Positions 40,392 to 52,287 of a stretch of DNA of 60,000 nucleotides are shown here, one piece after another (position 1 is the first letter of the stretch; every line of letters begins with the position of its first letter). The notes beneath the pieces are model-generated. The model ran no database searches and was not told the DNA's origin. It worked only from the letters and a program-made list of their open reading frames with translations. A program made the position numbers and the translations under genes. This DNA comes from Lingula anatina (Eukaryota; Brachiopoda; Lingulata; Lingulida; Lingulidae). The stretch is taken from assembly GCF_001039355.2 (NCBI RefSeq), contig NW_019775391.1, positions 952,169 to 1,012,168 on the forward strand. Reading direction: 5' to 3'.

Positions 40392-42574
40392 CTAGAAGCC
40401 CCTTTCCCGCTTGATCGCCTCGTAGACTTTCTTCTTTTCGGGAGAAATTGAACGACGTACCCGTCGAATTCGTTCGGGTGGATTTTCGGCCGTTTCCGGA
40501 CTACGTTTTTTCCGAGTCGTAGATGGCGTAGGACCTAATGAATAATAATCAAATCATTTTATTGATATAAAGTTTTTGGCTGCATAAGTAAATTTACAAA
40601 GAATAGTAAAAGTTAAATGTACAGTTTCTTCAACCAATACTTTACCCTTTTATGTCTTTGTACAACTGATATTGCCTTGGTTAGACACTGGTAGAAAAAC
40701 AGTTCAAATGAATACATCTGTTAATTGAAGAAACTGGATAAATCTTTCTTTGAATGAATCACAAAAACAGCTCAACACATGCAAATATTAATATTCAAAT
40801 CAATAATACCGGCATTTTGATATAGTTTTCTTTAACTATCCTTCTTTAAACTTTTAAGAAGATAAATATATTTCTTATTTCAATGCGTACTTTTGCAAAA
40901 ATAGCAATTTATCCAAATAAGTCGCTTTGACAAGAAATGGATGCATACATACATACATATAAATTGTTTCACCAAAACAAGTTGTATTAAGAACTCAGCA
41001 AACATATAAGTTATTCACAATAAGGGGAGGTAATGTAAACAATCATATTTTTACCACAGAATTTACCTAAACAGGAAAATTCATTTCATCATTTATGTTA
41101 TATATTTCTCATTAGGCCTATATGTAAAAAAATTGTAATACTTTTCAAAGAATCTGCGCAAAATAATGTGTACCTTGAAGACCATGTTCTATTAAGCATT
41201 CCAACTTCGTAATAAATTTAACCGCAATTTCCATCAAGCCATCGTGTTTATCCAAATCAGCCAATTTGAGTTTCAATAACGTCAGTAATTTCACCACGTC
41301 TCCATCGGGCTCATAGAGGCTGGTTTCGCCGATGCAATCTTGAATAATTTTCAGCACACCGATCGTGACGTCCTGGAAGAGATTTAGAAAGGCACTAACT
41401 TGGGTGTTGAGGGACGCCATGGTCGCTTTCATGACCAAACCGACGTCACAAGAATGGGTGTGGTTCAACCACAGCTTTTCAGTGCGATAAAGATCTGTAA
41501 GATTTGAAATGAGACCAGTTCTGTTTCCGTCATCCAAAAAAGTTTTCAATTCCTCAGTTTTCGCAAAGAGAAGGTCGATCTCGGCGCTGTCAGCACAGGT
41601 AGTATTTCGCACAGCGCTCAAAAATTGTTGCATAAAATCCAAAATCCATTGAAAAGCACAGAGAATTTCGATAGTCCATTTGAGAATTCCTTTCACGAGA
41701 CCGACCAGTCCACTTTCAACGCGTCGCCAATTCCATTGCACCTGTCTCCAATTTTTCAAGATGGTTCCGTAACCCTTGAACATGGCCGCCGTATCGTGAG
41801 ACAACTTCAGCAGGAAACTGGGAAGGTCGGTCTGCATCGTCGACCACAGAGGATCTGAATATAATATAATATAATATAATATAATATAATATAATATAAT
41901 TCAGATTTGTTACAAATGCATCGATTAAATAAGAAATAGAATGTGTATATTCCCGGCTCATGCTCGCATTCGTGTTTTTTCGCGGTTCCTTACTCCCCTT
42001 CTGTGTGTTCTGTTTCATACAATATTGAATGCTGAATGCCTGTGTCTATTCTCTTGTTTTAAGAAACTGACAACGTTTTTTTTTTTTCGTTTTTCTTTCG
42101 TTGTAACTCTATTCTTCGTGTTGAAATGTTAATTAGTTACAAACTGTCCATAACCTACATAAATTTATGACAACTTACGGCTGCCCTACCTATGTGATAG
42201 TAGCCCGATTGCTATAATCGAGACAGTACATACATTTATTACAAGGAAACATCAGCAATTTTTTCCTATTTCTTTTTTCTTTCTTTTTATAGGAATTCAA
42301 ATTTATTGTAACTCAAGCCAACTGATAGTTTCAAAAGGCGCAATTAAGTTGCCGCTATATAATAAGACTTTAGACTATTTGATTATCTGTGTATATCATT
42401 GCGTGATGAACTTCAAAGGCAAATGAATAATTAAAGCGTAAGAAGGTTTGCGAAAAGCACGTTATTTACCCATTTTTGCATAAGGGTGCGTTTTGTCACA
42501 TATGTCTTTTTGCTAATATCTTTATATAAAGTATGTATATGATAGTACGTGAGGCGCTTTTTTATTTATTATTT

Positions 42575-42613
<39 letters not shown>

Positions 42614-44638
42614 TTTTATATTTTGGTGACTTCTAATGATTCAAAGTTTAAATGGGGATGTAGGCAGTTTAAAAAAGCTAGACCGTTCGGTGTCCAAAAC
42701 GAAAGAAATGGCAGATATCAGGGCAGACATTCTGAATGATCTTGATGGTTCACTTAAATTACCCCGATATGATATGTGTCCGCATTTTCAAGTTGGAAGT
42801 ACTTATAGGCTTCCATAAACCAATCTAGAAATGCTAACCGCTAATTTTCTTTGTATCTTTGATCTTTGTATTACGAAAGATATGGAATTCAAATTAAAAT
42901 CAGGATGGTTGAAATTGCCATTTTTTCTGTTCCAAAACGAGTTTTGTGGTGTATAATATACAATAATACAGTTTAAAGATTTTGGAGTAAGTTTAATAAT
43001 ATATTTGAAACAAGACAAATCTAGTTATCTGGGGTGTCACACCAGCTACAGGAGCTCACAGTCTGGAGTAAAAATGTTGAATATCAAGTATTCACGCGTA
43101 AATAAAGTACGTCTTATCAATTCCCATAGATCTACCTGTGAAGGCATGAGAAATTAAAGATAACATCTTTAGGAAATACACTTGTATAGAATAATTATTA
43201 ACAGTTATTTGTTTTCAACTGATATAATTTAAAGTTATCAGCTTGTACCGGTTTCCATCTAAAAAAAATCAGAAATATAGGCCGAGGTCTCAAACCAATG
43301 GCGTCATACCAGTTATATTAACCACACAAACCTTATCCTGTAAAAAGTGCCCTTTATCAATAAAACTTTACTTAAAAATATTATTTCTAATTTTGACAGA
43401 CAATCTTTTTATATAAAGAGCGGATATAGCAGGAAATATTTTTGAATTTGGGGTGCGCTTAGTGAATTTTCAGTTTACCATTATATACTGCTTCAACCAT
43501 TAAGATCAATGTTACTTTGCAGCCCGTATATACAAAATAATTCAAAACCTGAACGCGAACATATATGTATAATGGATACGTGAGGCTAGTAAAGAGGGTT
43601 TCCACACAGCCAGAATGGACATATTAACTCACTCTACAAAAAGAATTACATTATTTATTTATCATTAACTTGTAGAATTTGATCATCCTTGATACAGTTC
43701 ATTAGGCCTAAAAATATCCAATAATTAATAGATATACGTGGTACGTAACTTCCTTTTTGCCTTCAAAATTCTTCAGAATAACCCTTCGATTTGCCAAACT
43801 CGGAAGGGTTCCATAACAAGTAATATATATTCAACTGCCAAATTTTCTATAGTTTTAAATTCTTTAAAAACTACATAGAAGACAAAATCAAACAAAGCAA
43901 TTTTCAAAATGATCCTAGAAATTAGTACACTATACTTAATCATTTCAGTTGAATTTGAGGCATAAATAAGTAAACCGCAGTTTCTTCTGTGTCAAAGTTA
44001 ATCCAATCTCATCTGTTGACTCCGCAAAGGATTTTATGAGATGTGACCACGATTCCAATGCACGATAGAGGCCTGCAGCCAACATAATTAAGGCACACGA
44101 ATCTTTGGCAATTTGTTAAATTGATAAAATGTGAGTCTTAGTTGATTGAACATGTAGAGCAAAGTACACATTAACATACTATATGTGACGCATACGTTTT
44201 GTGTATGGAAGATGGCGACTCAAAGCCATATTGGACACGTAACATCCGTCGCCATTTGTCGAATAAAATACACTTGACTTTCGTTTATTTATCAGAACTA
44301 TCATTGTTAAAGTTTAAATTTGGTCTACTATTAACACAGCTTTAATTTAGTTTTTTTTTTAATGAAATTTTATTCAAAAATTATACTACAATAAATGACA
44401 AAATCAATCTCAGTTACACACAGAAAGTCTACAAGCAATTGATTTATCTTCATGTTAAGGGTTCATATACCCCCACATTCAGCACATTAAAGAGAAGTTT
44501 TAAAATAATAAAGCTGTACTTACGCAATGTCAGAGTGGCAGAGCGCTTGGAACTTGTTGGGGCAGAGTTGCAGTTGACGTTGGCAAGGTGAAGAAAGATC
44601 CATATCAGCACCCATAGTGCGGCCAAGCGGCCGTTCAT
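40392..44638 (-). CDS. Orphan secreted helical protein with C-terminal dibasic processing sites
   Basis: Three exons joined in phase: 44524-44638, 41174-41854 and 40392-40534, giving 312 residues. I do not recognise the family. The N-terminus MNGRLAALWVLIWIFLHLANVNC is a strong signal peptide (cleavage near 23-26). Residues about 40-266 are predicted by eye to be mostly amphipathic helix, with no second obvious membrane anchor. Cysteines are C23, C104, C125, C174, C212 and C258. N-glycosylation sequons are N122, N149, N156 and N169, all between C104 and C174. The last exon is very basic: RKKR (273-276) and RRVRR (289-293), both followed by Ser, look like furin-type cleavage sites, leaving a 19-residue tail SISPEKKKVYEAIKRERGF. 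Start: the first ATG of exon 1; an upstream in-frame GTG is ignored. It could be a cytokine- or prohormone-like secreted factor, but that is inference only. Confidence 0.72.
41855..41900. repeat. (ATAAT)n pentanucleotide repeat at a splice acceptor
   Basis: The repeat directly abuts exon 41174-41854 of the orphan gene. On the minus strand it reads TATAT..ATTATATTCAG, so the array itself supplies the region before the acceptor. Confidence 0.9.
42561..42620. repeat. (TTTA)n microsatellite
   Basis: Tetranucleotide array with minor interruptions in intron 1 of the orphan gene. Confidence 0.92.
44205..44260. promoter_or_regulatory. Small cluster of YY1-type sites in orphan-gene intron 1
   Basis: GAAGATGGCGAC, AAGCCATATTGG and CCGTCGCCATTTGTC occur within about 55 bp, the first and last forming an inverted ATGGCGAC/GTCGCCAT pair. 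It lies about 270-320 bp downstream (minus sense) of exon 1 and might be promoter-proximal. Inference from motif match only. Confidence 0.35.
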
Positions 44639-46186
44639 ATCCCGTCCCACCTACAGCTTGCTTTTATTTCTAAGCCGAAATTAAAATCACCAGGCGTCCT
44701 CAAACACTCGCTTACTGTTCAAGAACAACCGGTAGTTTGGTAAAAAGCGAACAACTATGATGTTGGAGTGTAACATTAACAGCACTGAAAATGTGACAGA
44801 GTGGGCGGTGCGCTTAGGTCTTTATAGACTGCTGACGCAAACCCGCATTGCTGAATATTTGACATATATTTGCCTGTTTCAGCCATTCACGCTATTGATT
44901 CATGATATTGAAGAGGAGGAAAACGGTTTGCTTTACGTATGTTCACTTCAAACGTCTCAATCCTCAGAGATTACTGTAAAAAACATGATTTTAATCGTCC
45001 TCTTTGTGTACAAAACATGTGCCATGAAACGTCATTTTATTCCAGGAGTTCCAGGAATTGGTGGGCGTTGATTAAATTTTGACAGACTGGATACTAACAG
45101 CTAACAAATAAAAAAAATTGGTCAAAACAAATACTGTAGCCCCTACACAAACCTATATCAGTGAAAGTGATAGTGAAATTACATCAGTTTTATGTTGAGA
45201 CAAATATGAAATTCAAATTTTCAAAGGGTTCGGAAAAGTGGAATGCTTTAAAGAAAGACGCAATGATAACCGGTTGTCCGTTGCAGTTTTGCAAATTAAT
45301 GACCACTTTGAATGAAGAGACACTTAGTACAACTGCAACTTCAAGGCCATATACAGATTATTTTTAAATTACTTCGAAATAACTTTCTTTTTGACAAATT
45401 GCATTTGATTATCATTTTTCTTAAAAATTACGTTACCACTTTGGCTAGTGTGTTAATTCACATCTTTTAAACATTTCTTTTCGGCCGCAAAGTAAGGTCG
45501 GACCAAATTTGATTAATGCAAATGTTTGTATAAATTATTCAGATTAAACAAGTATAGTTCATTAATTTCATGCGTTCCATTTGGATGAAAATGTATTGAT
45601 TCGAAATCTCATATAATTGGTACGGCCATATGACATAAAAATGGAATAGATTGATTAATGATGAATTCAGATATCAAGGAAATGTAGATTTATGAAGAGA
45701 ATAGTATTGAAATCTTTATCAGAATTTGTTTAAGTAAATTGCGCTGTGTGCACGTGCTTTTAAGAAATCATTCTTCAAACGTGATAACTTCGAGTCCCTT
45801 CAGTTTTTATTATCACGGTTCATTTAAAAACACATGTATGATTTAATTTTTCATTAAGTTTGGAAAAGTCTTCACATTTAAGGAGAAAATACTTTGTGCA
45901 GATGACTCTGTGGTATTATCTTCTGATGTAAAACAGAAAACATGTTATTGTAAATCAGTTTAAAGATTATTATGTTTCAAAGGTGAAAACAGACATTATT
46001 TCTAATTTTGATTCTTCAATTCAGTCTTCAAAAACACAATCCAGTTAGGATTGAAATATAGTTCTCTTTCGCATTTCACATATTTACAGAATGTTTTCCG
46101 TGTTTCTGATATTTAATAAAAATGGTCAACATTTGTATTTTAAGCTAGGTAATTGGGCTTACATATTTGTGTATTTTCTGTTTTTA

Positions 46187-46401
46187 CCTCCGCCAAGGAG
46201 GTTATATTCTCACTTCCGTTTGTATGTCTGTCTGTCTGTTTGTCTGCCCGTCACCGGCCGAACTCATAAGGTAAAAAATTATGGATGAATTTTGATATAA
46301 TTTTCATGAGAGATGAGAAATGGGCTAACTGAAAAGTACTTTTGGTGATGAACCATTACCTAATTAATTAATTATTGGTTTATTATTTGCCTTGACGGAG
46401 G
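46187..46401. mobile_element. Short element with CCTCCGCCAAGG terminal inverted repeats
   Basis: The left end CCTCCGCCAAGG (46187-46198) is inverted at the right end CCTTGACGGAGG (46390-46401), one mismatch. Inside the left end is a TGTCTGTCTGTCTG tract. The CTCCGCCAAGGAGGTTAT...TCTGTCTGTCTG start is, from memory, a repeat common in molluscs and other marine invertebrates. No ORF. Confidence 0.65.
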
Positions 46402-47392
46402 TGTCCGCACACTGTGTGTTTTTCTAGTTTTTTTTTTATATATAATTCCTATCAAGTCCATTGCTCCAACCAAGCAGGCGACAAACCGGGAAAAAGTTAA
46501 GATTTGAGCCATATCATTTCAGAACACTACACACTCATATCTCTCTATCAATTCTTTTCTTTTTTATGTAAAATGTCAATAAATTGTATATGCCACCATG
46601 ATCGTTCATACAGATGGTTATTATGCAGATAAGGGAGGGGGAAGAGCAGTAACAGGTGGCTTAGACATAGAGAAATCAATAATTGATCAGGATGTTTAAC
46701 TAAGTTCTAATCAAACTTACTGATGTTTAACCAAACTGGCCAAAGCGCATAAATCCGATAAATGTTTAAGCTGAAAGCGGATTGCGCGCCAATAACAAAC
46801 AAACGTCTGACAAAAACGTCAACATATCTAAATGAAACCCTACGACAAAAATAAGGCACCAATGTTTTATTTGATAGCTATGCTCCAAGATAGCTATGGG
46901 CACTTGTGAGCGTGTAAAATATGCACAAATAAACACGTGTTAACGGTACATTAGAGTGATAGCCCCACACCGTCCTTTCGCTTGCTTCCCTCCCACATAA
47001 AACGCGCTTGATCTGGTATTCAAAAATTAGTCTTGACAGCTTTTACAGTGTCTGTGTGGCAATCAGTATAGAATGGTCCAAGCTCATGATGCCAGAATTA
47101 GGTGTTTGTTGCCATTTGACAGATGCCTGTCCCAGCCTCTATTAAAATGATAATTACATTTTCAATGGTATAGCAATATGCAATACGCGTTGTGTCAGAA
47201 ATAATAAAGAATCTTGGCTGAATTGATTAAACCCTGCATGTTAAATTAATGAAAATCACAAGACTGGAACAATTTTTTTTGTGCGTAACTGATTATCATA
47301 ACATTTTGGTCACGCCATAGGACTCTTCTCAATCATGCAGATAACCATTTTGATTTCACACTCAAGTAGTAAAGCAGAGAAGTGAAATTCCG

Positions 47393-47396
<4 letters not shown>

Positions 47397-47438
<42 letters not shown>
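47397..47438. repeat. (TA)n microsatellite
   Basis: Uninterrupted TA run directly before the LINE remnant. Confidence 0.96.
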
Positions 47439-47439
<1 letters not shown>

Positions 47440-47600
47440 TGACCCTGATCCTGTTACATGTGTTTTATTAAAACGTCAATGTGCAAGGCTTAGAACATTT
47501 GGAGAGAAACTTTTGTAAATGTGGCCCCGTACGAATGGAATCAGTTACCACGGATACCAATAAACATAAGCTGAGCAGATGATTTTTAAAAAGAACTGAT
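47437..47600 (+). mobile_element. Decayed LINE (non-LTR retrotransposon) ORF2 C-terminal remnant
   Basis: Translation gives KRQCARLRTFGEKL, then after a one-base shift FVNVAPYEWNQLPRIPINIS, then ADDF and KELIE between stop codons. This is the usual end of a LINE reverse-transcriptase ORF (arginine-rich RLRTFG, then a VAP..WN.LP motif, then a .F...L segment). At least one frameshift and several stops show it is dead. Confidence 0.65.
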
Positions 47601-50241
47601 TGAGTGAATTCAGCGAAAACTTCAGTGAAATTTTTTTTTTAATATGATTGAACTATTAATACACTTTAGCCTAGAGAACATTATAATTGGGGAATTTTCT
47701 CTGCACTTTTAATATCATTGCTTTTCAGTTAAAAATAATCCTTTTAACTTTTTTAAATTAAAATTGTTAAGTCTCCAGAACATATTTTCCGAATTTTAGA
47801 CTATTATTATCATTATTATTATATTTCTGCTCTACGATCTTTTATCCGAACACCACTGTATACACAGGGATGATACAAGAGATACTGAATCAATATTAGA
47901 GGCAAAACCATAAGAAACTACAAATTTTATTGAATTCTGTTCAATTAATTTTGATTGCTGAAATCAATATATGTATAGTAACAAGAATAATGGTGTTTTT
48001 TAATTATTTTTATAATTTTATTGGTCATTAATATTCACCATCAATGCCTGCTACACCTACTTGTGTCTAAGGTAGCGGCATGTCTCGACAACTCACGCTC
48101 GCAGATGTTTAGATGGGTTCCCATTGTTCTCTTATTTGTTTACGCTTTGCCTCTGCCGCTCGTCTCTTGCTTGTTTTGGGCCTTCCTCATTCTCTCCTCT
48201 CGCCAAGTTTCCAATGAACTGCTTTATTTTTCGTGATTGCAATTTATGGCTAATTGTTCTCACATTTATGCTTTTTAGATTTACTGTGAGGAGAGCTAGT
48301 TTTTCTTGTCATTGTTTCTGTAATTCGTGTAGGTCTTTATGAGGGAATTCAGTCGAGGAAAATTGCTAAAGACTTCTAAAAGCCTTCTGCTTTCGATTTC
48401 CATGAATTAGTTATTTCAATCAACATGTATTACGTCAGAACACTACAAAACTGGGGCAGGAAACACAAGTAAAATATTCATTGATTTGATGTAAAATGCG
48501 GTTTCCTGAAATTAATACTTGTCATAGTAACGAAACAAGGCCCCGTTTAATAAAAGATGGCGCCTTGAGCAACAGAACAAATTCTGCAAAACACTACATG
48601 GATATCGTTGATACTCCATGGAATGTAATAAGATCAAACTTTTGATACTCTCTGCCCGTAGCGTATCTCATGGCGCACTCTGTTTAATGATACTATTGTC
48701 CTAACGCGTTTTTCCTGATCTTTTTTTCCCCACGAGTTTGTGGTTCCACATCAATCCACTGCCTTGACAAGCTATCCTTTGTGTACGATCAGATATGTCC
48801 GTGCCTTACTCCTTTGGCAATCAATGCCATTTAAACATAAAACTTGCTTATTTTCAGACACAAATTCACCTCCAATACCCATGTAATGCCAAGGACACGT
48901 CCAGGCAAATGTGTCCTCCGTGTGAGAGTGAGACAGGAACATTATGCATTGACCTTCCATCAAATCTGCGTTTTGCTCCAGAATATCAAACTTACTACTC
49001 TATATGGTTAGTAGAAACACCAAGTACAAAACTGTGTATGTATATCTTCTATATTTCTGCTGACACAGAACTTTGACAGAAAGCTCTTAGCTCTTTATTT
49101 CAGTTTCAATCACAACAAAATACACATGCTTCTAAATTGCCACTAACATCTATTATCATTGTAAAAAAAATGTATAAAAGTTGTAGAAAGCTTAAGGACG
49201 GACTGAAATTTTAAATTTAAAGTTAAAACTGCATTAGATAGCGGAAAATTGTTTATAAATAATTTATAAACCTGTTATCTGTTTTATCACAGTTCCACCA
49301 ATGCAATTACCAAACCAATATAAATAAAATATGAAAAAAAAAAAAATAAAAAATAAAAAAAATAAATAAACCAAATTCCACCAAAATAAACGCTTCTCAT
49401 TAGATGAAAAACAAAACTATAACTACTTAAGAAAATAGCTTTATAAAAATCTTTGAAATGAAATAAGTTAAAAACCTTCACCTTTCATTTTGTCAGACAC
49501 TATGCAACAGAACTTGGCCAGATCATGTATGAAAAGTAATGGTGGCTATTATCATTATAATACTGCAAATATGCTGGGAATTCTTTAAACTAAGTCACTG
49601 AATATCAAATAAAGCAGAAGAGACTGGTGCTAACGGTAATGTCAAAATGTTGCTTTTCTTATGTTCAGAAAATTCTAACTCTCACCAATAGGCATACATG
49701 TAACAATTCTACCATACATTAAACAAGCTGGTTCTTAAGAGATTAATAGCCTCATACTGTCCACGTTCACAAATCTATCTGGGTGAGATATCCATGTCTA
49801 TCGAAGACAGCCCGAATTAATTTAGAAGTTGAGATGACCATAAGTCAATACTGGTCTCAGTCGAGATTAAAACCTGTCTTTGCTAAAGACTTAAATAGTC
49901 TAATTGTATCAAAATTAGAGCAAAATCAATAATATGTTTGTGTATAAACTTTTAAAAAACATCAAAATATTTACCTTTTTTCTTAGTCTTAACTAGAAAA
50001 TGTTTTATCGTATAGACCTGTGGAGAAAGAAAAGCTGCAACAAGTGCCATTATATTTGGACGGAGATGAAGCTTAAATCAGTGCACAGGCATTATGCATA
50101 AATCTACTCAATGAACGTGACTTGTAGCATAACCAAGCTGCCTATTAATTTTTAATTTTCCACTATATAATGTTCATCTTGCTCTTGATTAACTTGGACT
50201 TCTGACAAGTGGTAACAGAAAAGTGAAAGGAACAAGACTGA

Positions 50242-52235
50242 TTATGCTAAACCAGCAATTTTCAGGTAAGTGTCTCCTCCCCCTATAGCAAACAGCCGTC
50301 CTCCCTTGGTACTGTCCATGGCTTGCACTGCCTTGGACATCTTGACCTCCCCGAGACACTGAAATGACAACAGCAGCAATGACAAACAAAAGTTTCTATA
50401 TAAACATTATGATTAAAAAATCACCACTGTTGGAGTAAGTCATCTTGAGCTTGATGAGGCTCATTTTTCATGCATTTGTATCACAAATTGATAAAATGTT
50501 ATTTTAAAATCCATATTTCAAAACTTTTGTGGCCTCCTATGGTTTGGGAGTATGCCAACATATCTTTTAATATAACAGAAAATTTATCCAGATTACAGGG
50601 ATAACAACTGTTCATTTGGGTTGTAAAAATTCCATAAAACATATTTTCCTGGGGTAAATGATGATTTCCCCATATTTACCAATGGTTAATAAATCAGTTC
50701 CAACATTCAGAGTAAGTCCATGTTTATTTTAAAGAAATGTTTGGTGTTTGTAATAATCTATTAAGAGGTTATTACAAGGGTTACACTGCAATCTATGAAG
50801 GTCCATGTGGTCTTATGGCAAGTACAGATTCCAGATACTTGCGATAATTTATTATATTTGTACGTGCTGAAAGTCTTATTGTGGAATTTTGAATCTCATA
50901 CAAAGAGTTGTTATCCCTTGACAATTTTCCTCAAGATCTTCCCTTTGTTTTCTAAGAGAAATTCAAACAAATTGCCTGAGACACAAAGACACAAACAGTT
51001 TTTTTTTATTCCACACAAAGAAATAACACTGAATAATTCATAAGGAGTTCATGAACTAGGTTACATTTGTAAATATAGAGGCCAATCCTTAATATGAGAT
51101 CAATTCACCCAGATTATCAAAGAGAGCTTAACTCAAAAAATCCCTTCAAATTTTGCTGTAGAACATCAAATAATTATTTTCTTTATTTTTCTTATAGAAA
51201 GAAAACAACTCCCTTTGCAATTGTTCTAAACAAAATCCAAAGACAATTCCCTTAGTTTCTTAAAATAAGCTCTCTTAATTTTCTCAATAAAAAGACCTTG
51301 AAACCAATGCCCCAGTATAAAGACACAGGACTAGAGTTATATACCAGATCGACAAATAGAATTTCTCCAAGTCTCAAAAATAAATAAATAAATAAATAAA
51401 TAAATAAAATCCCCAAAATAATTTAAAAAAGAATTTATTCTTTCACCCCTCACCTCGCCTGTAGTGATATTGATAGCTTTAGCACTCTTGGTCCCACTTC
51501 CTCCAGCAATCACCACATCATTCTCACAGAACTGGGCACAGTACAAGTACTGGCCCTCCCCGTTATCAGGGAAAGGAATGTTCTGCTGCAGTTTGCCTGT
51601 AGAGTAGTCAAAGATCTGCAGAGCATTGTGGTGAGTCCATGAGCCAGTTAATATTTGGAAGCCCTGGAAAAGATCAACTGATAAGTCATAAATCATTAAA
51701 ACATTCAAGTTTTGTCAAAGGATAAGGGCTATTATTTGTTGCTTGCTATGAGGAAGAAATTGTGCTTTCTAGGTGCATGTATCACCTAATATTAACATCT
51801 ATGACTTATCTACAGGACATGAACCTAAGCATAATCAAACTTCTAATCATAGCAATAATTTATCTATTTGGGGTCTTATTTCTGTAAGCCACAACCTTCA
51901 AAGGTATGACGTGAGGTACTCAAGTTTTAAATATACCCTACCAAGAGTTTTAATATGAATACTTACCCTGACATCCAATCCGTCCCCACAGATATGAGGT
52001 CCACCTATGGTACGCTTCACTCCATCTGATGATCGCTTGTCCCAAACCTAAATCACAAGAAAATGTCAGGTGTTTTAATTTTTTTTCACCAAAGCCCCAA
52101 ATACAACAAATTATTAATATATGTTTAATATTTCTTCCTCAGTTTTCTCACATATATCTCTTGACATTTTTTTAGAAATAGGACTCAAGAGGGAGTGTCA
52201 AAAGACTGAAATATTTATTCTGGCAAAAATGTCCC

Positions 52236-52287
<52 letters not shown>

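Larger units (their letters stand above)
44639..50241. other. Gene-poor region with transposon remnants
   Basis: About 5.6 kb with no gene I can support. It holds an inverted-repeat element (46187-46401), a TA microsatellite (47397-47438) and a LINE remnant next to it. Open frames such as 44757-45071 (104 codons) and 48795-49076 have no splice signals or recognisable content; the first starts 118 bp from the orphan gene's start on the other strand. Confidence 0.5.

Noticed and set aside
44757-45071. 104-codon plus-strand open frame just upstream of the orphan gene's start
   Set aside because: No splice context, no signal or domain, and mixed composition; its position suggests a divergent gene but nothing in the translation supports it.
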